Made by a program: the position numbers and the translations under genes. 64,000 nt of DNA, taken from positions 139,625 through 203,624 of the forward strand of contig ML976748.1 in assembly GCA_010015655.1 (NCBI GenBank), written 5' to 3'. The DNA is from Bimuria novae-zelandiae CBS 107.79. Lineage: Eukaryota > Ascomycota > Dothideomycetes > Pleosporales > Didymosphaeriaceae. The notes beneath the pieces are model-generated. The model was not told where the DNA came from, made no database searches, and saw only the letters and a list, made by a program, of their open reading frames with translations. The first letter of the stretch is position 1, and every line of letters starts with the position of its first letter. Shown here in pieces: positions 46,479 to 58,095 of the stretch.

Positions 46479-49400
46479 AGTAGTAGTAGTATTGGTTTTA
46501 CGTCCTATGTAACCTCCCAGGGGGTATGTAGACGTGCCCTACACTTAGTAAAGGCCACTCATGCTAGTGCTACCGCTGCTATAGAAGCGGCCTCTCTTGC
46601 TACTGTCCCTCTCTAGATAGGGGCGACTCAGCTATTTAATCTGGCCTTTATATAATAATAGTGGGGAATGGGGTAGCCTTCTAGCTGCCCCTAGTCCTGT
46701 ACAGAAGCATGCCAAGACTTATTATAGGTAAGGAGAGATATATACACGCATATAGGTATACAAAAGAGAGAGCTTAGTCTTATATAGTAGATACCCTAGT
46801 AAGTTAAAAGCAGGTAGCGTATCTACTTTACCTAAAGTAAGGGTTTACGTCCGCTCGCCTATAACGTAGTTAGCTAGTTACTTACTAACGTGTACTATTA
46901 CTAATACTAAGTGTAAGAAAGGTTGCGTATTCTCCTAAGCTTAGCGCCCTAAGGTACTGTATTCCTTCTTTAGTGTCTATTAGGGGATGTGTTAGGCATT
47001 ATAGCTAGTAGTTAAAGCGTCGCACTGTCCGTGGGCAGTGTATAATATAGTCTAGGGCTAGGTCTGCTTTGCAGGTGCACGCGAGGGTCTTCTTATTATG
47101 CTTAAACTTCCTATAGTACTAGGCGTAGTTACTGTATCTTATCCTTATGGATAGGAGCTTGGCCAGGGCGGGGCGTATAAGCTTCAACTCCGGCAATTAC
47201 CTAGAGGGGGTGTATGCTAGGCCCTACTAGTTATATTATATAGAGAGATTTAGTGTACGTATACGCTACTACTCTTATTATATAGTGCGTACGTATGCGC
47301 GCGTATTAGATCGTAGACCTAATATTATAGGGTTAGCTACCTTTCCTATAGGTGGGCGTGGGTCCTTAGCTATCTTGTCTACTAGCTAATTAGCTAGCTT
47401 ATTGCCTTTAATGCCCATGTGGCCTGGTAACTATTAGATTTAGATATCTTAGGTGTCTATAGCTTCCTAGTAGCGTATAAAGGCCTACTAGGATAACAGC
47501 GCGGGGTCTCCCCTAATGCCCTAGATAACTAATATACTATCTAGACATATCTAGATCTGGCTTAGGCGGTGCGCCTAAGTCTATAGCACGTGTTAAAGAC
47601 CTTTCCAGGCCCCTACTACTTCTGCGTCGAAGACGTGGGCCCGCGTATTAAGGGAGCCTTTGCCTATATATAGTAGACTCTGGCCCTGGTACACAGCATA
47701 TCTATAGGTTACGTGGCGCTCGCCGTTTTCTGTGCGCTGTTCCGAGCCGTCTAAGAACACTGTAATTATCTTAGTAGGCAGGCTTGTCTACTATTATTTA
47801 AATTCTTTAGTAGCGAGCTTTTTAGGCTTATTATTTACAAGGTCTATTTGGCACTAGTTAGAATAGTGTGGTTATAGTAGTATAGGGCGGGGTACTAGTG
47901 CGAATAGCTGTGCGAGCAGTTAGACTTTTATATATAGGCGCTATAGGCGTCTAGCGCCTTTTTTTTTATATACTATAGTTAGTCGCGTGCGCGCTATAAG
48001 CGGGTGACCTTTATTAACATAGTATAGGTGTATAGCGAATCTCGCCTTACACTCTTTAAGCGCTATAGCTACTAAGGGAATGCCTGCGTCTCTATACAGC
48101 GTAGCAGTAGGCGTGGTGCGATAGGCGGAAACGACGCCTTTAACCACTATTGTAAGGGCCTTTTCCAGGGCAGCGATATACCACCTAAGTCGTATACTAA
48201 CCTTTTGGTTCTACGTAGCTCTTATAGTCTTGGGGGGCTTCGTGCGCCCTCTATACCAGGCCTCGTTTTTATATAGTAGGCGTAGCAGTACGCATGAGAT
48301 TACTACTTTACGTAGTAAGCTGGCTAGTAGGCTATGCTAGATCCTGGCAAGACTATAAATGTGCTATGCGACTACGCGTCCTTTAGCTACGTAGGTAGTA
48401 ACATGTGTTTTAAAATTAAGCTTCTTATTAAAGTAAATACCTAGCTAGCGTAGCGCCTTGTCTAGTAGTATAGATTAGAAGATAAGCTAATCGTTAATCC
48501 AGATAAGTAGTAAATAGTTACTTTTCTACTTAGTTAGGTGTATTATTTTAAGTTTCTTTAGGGCAAATGCCACGTAATTAGCGTCTCCCTAGAAATTTAT
48601 AGCGCCTATGTCTTCTACCAGCATTTCCACGTTCTAGTCTAGCAAGTAGGATTACTTATAGAGGCAGATATCGTCTGCGTACCTAAAGCGCCTGGCAGGG
48701 TCTTGCTAAAGTAGCTCTGCCAAATAAAGTGTGTATAGCACTAGTAATAGTGGTAAGCCCTGCGGCGTCCCGCACTATACTAGGTAGGGCGCTATAGTGG
48801 CTTCTCCTAATCGCACTTAGACGCGACGGTCCTAGAGGAAGTTTTTTATAATTAGGAGGGCGCTGTTATGCTATCTTTAGGCCTTTATCCTATATAAAAG
48901 TTAATTTCTAAGAAGTGCGTTAAAGGCGCCTTAGACGTCTATAGTAACTATAGTAACGTACTAGCTATTAGAGAAGGCGTCCTCTACGTTATGTATAAAG
49001 GCGGCTACTAGGTCTATAGCTAATCTCTTAGGAAGAGCCCCCCCGTGTTAGGGGCTTAGTATACCGTGTGCCATAGCAGTGCTAGTAAACCTCCTTGCTA
49101 AGATTCTCTTTAGGCCCTTACCTAGGCAGGATAGTAGGGCGATAGGTCTCTATAATCTAGGGGAGGATTTGTCCTTTTTACCTATCTTAGGTATTATAAC
49201 GACCTCTGCGACCCTCCACGCGTAGGGGAAGTAGCTAAGGGCCAGATAGCGCTAGTATAGGCTAGTAAGATACGTCTAAATATAGTGCTAGCATGTAGTG
49301 AGCATGCAGATAGTAATCCTGTCTATACTAGGTAAGGTGCTTAAGACCCCTATTATGTTACGCTTAACCTCTTTAGGGGAAAGATATAGGTCCTAGGGGA

Positions 49401-52400
49401 GGGCGTAATAGCCTTACGATTCTTAGACGTTAGGTGCTAGAGCCTCTAGTAGGTTATTACTACTATTAAAATAGCAGAGTATCGCTTATTTAAGCGTCTT
49501 AGCTTTCTCTTACGGGTCCGTAATATAGCGCCCCTTGTAGGCCAGCGGTGGGTTTAGTCTTATTAGCTTAAGCTTGTGCTAGCCTATAATTTAAAAGAAG
49601 TTAGAGTCCTTCTTTACGCTATTAATAATATGTTGCTAGTATTGTCTCTTAGCCTTTCTTACTATGGTTAGGAAGCTACGAGTCTCTAGGGTCTAGGTGC
49701 CTATATAGCCCTATCTAGACTTAAGGTGCAGGCGCCTGGCGTTAGCGCACTTATCTATTTACTAAGGTGCCACCTTCTTACTATCCCTCTTTAGGTAGCC
49801 AGTTTTGCGTAGAGTATTTTAGAGTAATAAGGTTAACGCTACGGCGCACTCTTCTACCTAGCGTAGGTTAGAAGCTACTACTATTAAGGGTAGCTATAGC
49901 ATACCTATTATAACTAGCCAGGTAAAGGGAAGAAGCTTCTTTCTAAGAAGCCTAAGGTAATATTATTTATAGCTTAGTATGCCTCTGCCTAGTAGTGTTA
50001 TAACTAGGATAGCGTAATTAAAGCTATAGTGTAGGTCGTCGCGCACCTCTATCTTAGCAAAGGCAATATTAGAGAAGCTAAGGTCTAGAACGTAGCTAGC
50101 TCTATAGGTGGCTCTGCTAGGTTCTCTAATATAGTCTATGCTACTGTCTATGGCCTAGCGCGTAAGCTCGGCGCCGCCTTATAAGGTAGTAATACTAGGC
50201 TTAAATATATCGTGCTTAGTGTTAAAGTCTCCCCCTACTAGGTATCTTACTAGGGGGGTAAGGCCTATAATATACTCTAGGACTAGTGTGGTCTAAGGCT
50301 GCCTATAGATATTAAGGATAAAGACTCTATTAACCTAAATCTATTATCTATCCCTGTCCTGCAAGGGCGCTATAGTCGTGATATAGAGCTATGCGCCTTT
50401 TAGCGTGTAAATAAGGACTCTAGGTCTCTATATCTCCCTATGCTAGGGGTTGTCCTAGCTATTAATAAGTAAGTATAGCTAGTAGCTTAGGTGGTTTAAG
50501 GTGCGGGTGCCAGGCCACGTGGCCGGCTCCTATATACATACTACGTTAATACCTTCTTAAAAAGCAAGCTCTAGGGCTGTAATATAGCTAGGCGAGCTTC
50601 GCCCTACATTTATCTAGCTAACCTATATATTACGCTCTCTAAGGGGAGTCCTTTATCTTTATAAAGGTGTGCTTAATATAAGAGATTATTCTTGTTACTT
50701 ATACTTATATCTCTCTCTAATAAGGATAAAGCTATATAATCTTAAGGTAGCGTAACGCTGCGCGCCAACATCGCCGCCAGATTTAGGTTTCTAGGGATAT
50801 AAGTGGAGCGTTATGGGCGAATAGAGGGCCCTATTAACGCCTCTAGTCCTAGGTTGCGTTACTTATTAGTGTTTACTGGCGTTGTTGTTGCGCCTGCTAG
50901 ATGTGAGCTAGGGGCAGCGGGGGCACTATATAGGCCATTACGGAGCTCTGGTAAGCTATCCTGGGCTGTCGTAGTTACTGCCTCTATTTTAGTACCTAGG
51001 GACGAGCGGTTAGCGTGCTTATAGGCCTGGTAATTAGCGCGGCGGTATATGCCTATCTCCCTCCTTATTAGCCTAATAACCTGCTTATTAACTTGGCGTG
51101 GCGCTACCAGGCAGTTAATGTGCCCTACCTAATATAGGCTAAAATAGTTAGCGCACTACACTAAATAGGTATATCCTAAGCCTAGGGGGCCTGTGTGGTC
51201 CTCTTATTTCTTGCCATAATTATTATAGCGGGGGAGGCGCACGTATTTTAGTAGGTTATAGTAGCCCTAGTAGCCTAGGTCGTGTTATTATATAGCTAGG
51301 GTTTTAATAATCTCCTTTAAGGCGCTACTATTGCCTAGGAGCCTAAATTATCGCACTTTCTTTATAAAGGAGATAATCTAGGTAATAGTTCTGTCTTTAT
51401 TAGCGCCATGCCTTAACTATCTATAGTTAATAGGTAGTGAGCCTATCTGTATGGCTACCTTATCCTCTATTATGTCGTGTGTAACTGGCACCTCTAGGCC
51501 TAGCAAGGATTAGTACGCGCTAGGGACGTTAGGTATAGTATAGTTAAACTATTTTTATAGTAGCTTAGCTATACTACCTCCTATAGCACTTATTATTAAA
51601 TCTTTCTTTCCCTGTTCTATAAGGCTGTCTCTTATCTTATTATTAGCGGGAGTGACGGCCTATCCTGTCCTAGTCTTTAAGGCGCTAAGTATAGCGCTAA
51701 AGTTAAGGCCTAGCGTGTCGCAAATAGCCTTTCTAATTATATATAGTAAGCTTTATAAAAGCCACTCCGGCGCAGGCACTATAATAAGAATCCTAAAGTC
51801 TTTAGTATCGCTTTAACTATAGTAGGTGTGTCTATTAGTAGTAGCCCTAGTGCTACTCTAGTTACTACTAGAGGTAGTGTATCTTATACTTAAGGGGTTC
51901 GCGCTAGTAGCTACGTTTACCTATATTCTTAGCTCTGTAGCCTTATTATAGTTATAGCTACTATCGCTAGCACTAGTGCTAGCGTTAGTATTAATATTCT
52001 TAGTATAGTCTATACGCAAGAGGCTTAGCGCTAAAATAGAGTTTTTTAGGGCCTATATAACGCGCTAGTAAAGGGCGTTAGTGACTGCCTGCTCTTTAGG
52101 GAGCTTATAGGCATTAAGGCAGCTATCTATAGCCTATACTAGGGTGTAGATCATGGCCTCCTAGGTGGCGATAGCTTGTTTGGCGGCTGTAATGTAGGTT
52201 ATTAGGGCTTTAGTTACTATAGTAGTAGCTAGCGCGTTTTTAGTCTACACTCCTCTACCTAGGTTAAGACGTAGTATTACTACTACATGCTACTGCAGCT
52301 ATCTCCTTAAGGGGTAGCTTATATTAAGGTGCCTCGCTAACTCTAGGTTGGCGGGGCGGGTTACTATAGAGGCTTCTAGGGGGAGTCTCGCAGGCGTCTC

Positions 52401-52529
52401 TATATTATTATTTACTAGCTACAGGCACTGCAGGGGCAGAGGATAGCTTAGAAATAGGTTTTAAGTAATTTTAAAATTAAATCTAATAAAAAATATACAG
52501 ATTTTAACAGGTTCTCATAATTTAGAAGT
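46479..52529 (-). mobile_element. Tad-like LINE inserted in the micro-exon array, RIP-decayed
   Basis: Minus strand. ORF1 remnant with knuckle-like C..C...GHINC text (51050-51170), endonuclease with YLVGGDFNTKHD (about 50210-50250), reverse transcriptase with GTPQGLPLLLVLY and FRYADDICLYK (48661-48790), RNase H with FLDGSEQRTENGERHVTY (about 47690-47770) and a Cys/His end (CTCKADLALDYIIHC, about 47040-47100). The 3' end on this strand is a short (TAC)n tail at 46479-46495. It is flanked by an approximately 15-bp duplication of array sequence. Many stops; inactive. Confidence 0.9.
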
Positions 52530-53370
52530 TGGTGTAGATAGTAAGTTAACCTATAAACTCTGAGATGCGAGGCTACTGCTAATACAAGTGTGTCTAGTAG
52601 TATAGTACGTAAGTTAATATGCAAACTCTAAGATGCGAGGCTATTATTAATATAGGTGTGTCTAGTAGTGTAGGACGTAAGTTAACCGACAGACCCTAAG
52701 GTGCAAGGCTGCTACTAATGCGGGCGTATCTAGTGGTGTAGGAGGTAGGTTAATCTGTAAACCCTAAGATACGAGGCTACTACTAATGCGGGCGTGTCTA
52801 GTGGTGTAGTTAGTAAGTCAACTTGCAAACCCTAAGATACAAGGCTACTACTAATACGGGTGTGTCTAGTAGTGTAGAGTGTAAGTTAATCTACAAATTC
52901 TAAGATGTAAAGCTACTACTAATGCAAATGTGTTTGGTGGTATAGTTAGTAAGTTAACCTATAAACTCTGAGATATAAGGCTACTGCTAATGCGAGTGTG
53001 TCTAGTGGTGTAGCGTGTAGGTTAATCTATAAACCTGAGATGCAAGGCTGCTGCTAATACGAGTGTGTTTAGTAGTGTAGGACGTAAGTTAACCTGTAAA
53101 ACCTAAGATGCAAGGCTGCTGCTAATACAGGTGTATCTAGTAGTGTAGCGTGTAGGTTAACCTGTAAACCTAAGATGTAAGGCTGCTACTAATACGGGTG
53201 TGTCTAGTAGTGTAGGAGGTAGGTTAACCTACAAACTCTAAGATGCGAGGCTGCTGCTAATGCGGGTATATCTAGTGATATAGTTAGTAAGTTAATCTGC
53301 AAATCCTGAGATGCGAGGCTGCTACTAATACGGGTGTGTCTAGTGGTGTAGTTTATAAGCTAACCTGTAA
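52530..53370 (+). repeat. Intron-like tandem array, part 2 (about 12 units)
   Basis: Resumes to the right of the LINE with the same unit. Triplets start at 52538 (ATA, duplication of the ATG at 46470), 52606, 52674, 52742, 52810, 52878, 52946, 53014, 53081, 53149, 53216, 53284 and 53352. After the duplicated one they read Y,D,E,L,S,L,R,D,R,E,L,F. Two units are 64 bp (ending at 53080 and 53215), yet the triplet length stays three. The last unit begins ATAAGC, not GTAAGC, so its donor is lost, and at 53371 the array is cut by the Copia-B LTR. It probably continues beyond Copia-B, outside the window. Confidence 0.9.
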
Positions 53371-53563
53371 TGTCGCGGTAAGCAGAGCTGGACAGTACGT
53401 AGGGAAATTAAAGGATTAAACTAAGGTTATACTATCTAGGAACTACAGAAGATATAGGTGCGCAGGCACAAACAACACTAGTCCTAGATAGGTAAAAGGT
53501 AAGTCGCAACCATGCCAAGGTAAGAGCAACTATCTTGTAAGGTAAGGGCTATAAACCGTGACA
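53371..53563 (-). repeat. Copia-B 3' LTR (193 bp)
   Basis: Near-identical over the shared 154 bp to the partial LTR at 63847-64000. Confidence 0.9.
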
Positions 53564-56500
53564 CACCCCCTAGCTAGCGTAGACTTAAAGGTCAGTAAGT
53601 CAACGATAGCTAATTAGTATTAGTATATATAGAGGGCGTTAAGATCGTCCCTATTAACCTAACGCAGTCCTTTTAGGCGCTTAGTAATATTAATAAGGCC
53701 AAGTTAGCGGACAAACTCTATAAACTTCTACTTAGGTAGAATCTTCGTGAGTCTATCGGCAGGCATATGGTTAGTAGGGACCCATTAAACGTTAATACAA
53801 GAGGCTTCAACTTCCTGTTAAATCTAAAGCTAGTGGATGTTAACATATTTAACTTTTATATAGAGCTTATCTTGTTGCTTAGTAACAATACTAACAGTCT
53901 GCTAATTATTACACTAGATAGTAAGTGTATAATTAAGCGTAAAATTAATACTAGTAAAGAAACGCATCTACTCCTCTATTTATAAGGTAGCGAGTAAGAG
54001 TAAGAGTAGTTTAGACTCTATAGTTAATTTTGTAACTATGCGCTGCACTATTAACTTCTAGTTAATTATTAGCCTACTAAACTTAAATACGTAACCTTAA
54101 AAGCTTTAACAAGTCTTAGGTTTATTAGCGTATAAGGCGTCAGATAATCTAAAAAAGAGAAGATCGCGGTATATTAGATTATTAAAGAGATACTTAGCCA
54201 CGTCTTGCGTGCTAGCAAAGGCTTCAAAAGCAAGAGCCTTTGTACTAAATAGGTAGCGCCAGGTCTAGCGTATCTTTAAGACGTGAGACTGTCCTAGATT
54301 AGTAAGATGGCAAGCAAACACAACGTGCGTTTAAGTAACGTTAGATCTGCCCTAGACAGCGATGTATGCAAGTAAGCTAACTAGTTATTAATAAAGCTTT
54401 ATTTAAGTAATATTAGGCTCCTTAGTAGACTGCGGTAGCTAGTTTTTTATAAGTAGGATGTCTAGAGCCTTGCCCACAGCCTTAATGCTAAATTAAGCGC
54501 ACACCTTATTAATAAAGGCGTCTTAGACTAGCCAGGTCTTGTGTAACGCTTAATCGCGGACGATACGGATTCCGAGAAACCAAGTAAGGTCTCCCATAGA
54601 TTTAATGTTATATAGGTCCACCAGATTCTTCTCAAAGGGCCTGTGGAGATAGGCGTTTAATCGATGAAACGCCATAATAATATTATTAACGTAGACAAAT
54701 AGGATAAGCCAGCGGCTTGTGTATAAGCAAGGAAAGCCTTTAACTAGCTTTAGACCTAGCTTAATAAGCTATCGGCGTAGCTTATTATACTATAGTAGTA
54801 ATAACTCCTTTAGGCCGTACAAGGCGCGGAGCACTAGCATAATCTCGCCTTTAGTATGGCGGAATAGCTTAGGTGTTTTAGCGTATAGCTTCTAATTAAT
54901 CTCAGCGTTTAGGAAGGTAGTAGGAACATTATACTACTTTAGCTCTAGATTAAAGTAATTAGCAATTATAATAAGAGCGCGAAAGTTATAGATCGCGAGT
55001 GTAGTAGCATACGTATTATTAAGTGGAGCTTAAAGATCTCCTCGAATAATAAGTTAAGCCTTAAACTATAAGAGGTATCCATCTCTGTCGATCTTGTACG
55101 TGAATACTTATATTAATGGTAGCACCTCAGCGTCTACAGTAGCCTTTATTTTTATAGTCTTCTTAAAGACTCCTTTAGCGCGTAGAGCCTACTATTTAAC
55201 CTCTATAACGCGTTGGAATTAATTGCCAAACATGTGTGTATTAAGCTACTTCACTACCTTAGGTAAAGGTGGTAGCTAAGACTAATAGATTCTTAGTATC
55301 TTATCTATAGTAGGTATGGTGCGAATCTCGGTCGAGAATACATAGAGATAGTTAATAAGAGGTATAGCTCCCAGCGCTATAGTATATATGTAAATTATAA
55401 AGTTATTAAGATTTTTCTGCTTTCGATTGCGTTTGCTAGTAAGGATAAGACTTGTATTATTTAGATCTAGATTAATATCTTATAGAGCTCTCTCGCCGCG
55501 TTAGCGATAGCCCTTAGGTACTTTATCACTCTTAGGAGTCTGATTACTTATGGCAGTAGACATTATAGGTCTAGAGGTAGGCAGCTATTACTATGTTAAT
55601 TTAAATACGTTATTAGTTTATTCACCCCCTACCTAGGAGCCTGCAGCTCTTAAAGCTAAGGTTATAGGTGTTTCTACTAGGTAGCGACGTTAACGAGCAG
55701 TTAATAAATCTTTAATATTAATATTATATTAATATTCCTCTAAGTATTTAAGTAGTTTAATTATTTCCTCAAGCACTAATTCTGACAGATACCTATCTAT
55801 CCTATTAAAAAAGAGTATAGGCTCAAATACAACATCGCGTGTAACGATAATAGTATCCTTTATAGGTAGCTATATACGAAAGATATTAGTGCCTTAGTAG
55901 CTAATAAGGTGGCTAATAAGAGTGCGCGATTTAAGCTTATTAGTAGCTCTTAAATCGCGATTATAGACGTAGGCGCGATAGCTAATAGGCCTTATATAAG
56001 TAATAAGTAGCTTTTGTCCCTATACAACCTCGTACGGCGTCTTCCAGCCTAGTGCTTCTGTGGGCGTGCGGTTAAGGATATACGCGGCAGTGCGATACAT
56101 CTTATGTAATAGGTTCTTTAGTAGTTTAGCGTGTATGCGCATAGCGCGAGCTCGCTATATAAGTATTCTACTAGCACGTTTAATAAGTCTATTTAGTTCC
56201 TTTATTCTAGTAGGTGCTGGCTTATACAGCATACTTAGCTCTTCTATTATGTTAATAAGGTTATTTCCAAATCCTCTCTTATTGTCGCACTAAATAGCAA
56301 CTACGTTAGCGTTATATACACGCTAGATCCTGCAGATTAAGGACATAAACTAACGTATAAGGGTTATCTTGTCTTTTCGCTTAACTGTGGCAATTTTATG
56401 CCACTTTAAGTACTTATCTATAGAGTGCAGGGCGTACTTGCTGTCGTTAATACACTCCTCTCCTATAGGGATAATGTAGATAAGGTCTATCGCGATTTAA

Positions 56501-58095
56501 TAGAACAGTTTTTGTGCGCGGCTCTTAGCCGGGCGTTTTAAAATAATATAAGTTATTTAAGTCTTAATATATATCTTATATCGACAGTCTATGTGTTCTC
56601 CAGTTAATTAAACACCTTTAACGTTTAATTTAAGATAGTTAACTGCTTTTTAGCCTAGATAGGCCTAAATATAATAAGTAGCACGCTAATTAATAACGTT
56701 AGTAGGCTTTAGCGCGTACGATAGGCGGTATAATATCCTAAACGTACTTAATAGTAAGCGTAGAAGCGATAGCGGCGGTTAATGTGACGGTTTAGTATCT
56801 ATTAGCCAGTGGCCTCTATTATACTTAAGTTAGGCGATAACGTTTAATAGTTAGCGCATATACAGGACATTATAGCTAGAGTTAAAATAGATAGACTCTG
56901 TACGGTAGCAAGCAAGTCCTAACAAGCTTATAAGAAAGCCTTTAATATATGCGACATGCGTTAACTCCAGCGTTTATATCCTATATAGTGTTTAAGCAAC
57001 GAGTTCTATCGTGCCCTAAGCTATAATTAAGATTTAGCTATTACTAGCGTGAACATAGTAACGTTGTAAATTATTATTTATCCTCTTCTAGCCATGCCAT
57101 AACTCTGTATTAATAACGTGGGTGTTTGACCCTAGATTAACGATCTATTAGTTAAGAAGCTTAGCTTTATTAGCGTCGTCTCCAACCATTACTATAAGCT
57201 CTCCGTTAGACTTAGCGTTATTATCCAATATAATTATTTTTAAATTATTGTTCGATTATTCTTCGAGAGATTCAAGAGATTTGGGCTTAAGAGAATTAGC
57301 TTAATCGATACCAATGTATAATAGGCTAGCAATTACCACAAACGTATTACTGTTCTTAGCAGGAGAATTACTATTATTAACTCGTAGTAAGCTAGTGTTT
57401 TAAGGTTATTAGGCTACCTACTTCCCGAGAGTAGTCTTAATACATATATTAATTTTAGAGTCCTTTTATGCTTCCTTAACCTTGCGTATAGCCTTAGCTA
57501 CAGGCTAATAGTCCTTTAGACGTTATAGGTGGCGTGGGTTAAGAATAAAGTAGTTAGTGTACTAATACTTCTTTCTACAGATATAGTTTCTAGGTAGCTT
57601 GTCTTAGTCACGGCTACTACCGCGATTACCTTTTATAGGCTATAGATTAACTTACTTTATAACTCTAAGCTTAGTAGTGGCTACTACTAGGCCTATTAAG
57701 TATAGCTTAGTGCGTTGTAGATATGTAGTTATCTCGGCGACGTACGTCTCTAGAGATACTATCTTAGTAGTACTACCTTGCGCTTTATGCTTAAAGATCT
57801 CGCGCAGGCAGGAAGTGGCGTATTCCTAATTAATTACCTTATAGGTAATAAGGAAGTCCTCCTATAGTTAATTACTATTAGTCTTAGGCAAGCTAATAGC
57901 CTTGCCCTAAGCTATAATATATATCTAGTTTAATAGCTATTACTTAATCTTCTTTATAGCTCGTGGCGTAGTCTTAAGAGCGTTATACTTATTAGTAAGC
58001 TCGCGGCGACGTGTCGCGTCTATAAGGCAAAAGAACTTCTTAAGTGTAATTAGTTAGTTATATAGGGTATCGTAATCCTTAATTAGGTGTATGTG

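Noticed and set aside
45384..53370. CRISPR-like array (regular repeats with variable spacers)
   Set aside because: The spacers are 3 nt, the repeats are 65 bp with splice signals, and the genome is eukaryotic with introns; no cas genes are present.
45384..53370. Plain neutral satellite DNA
   Set aside because: Kept only as an alternative. It does not explain the phase-0 join to exon 1, the two dissimilar leading introns with the same 3-nt rule, or the constant triplet length.
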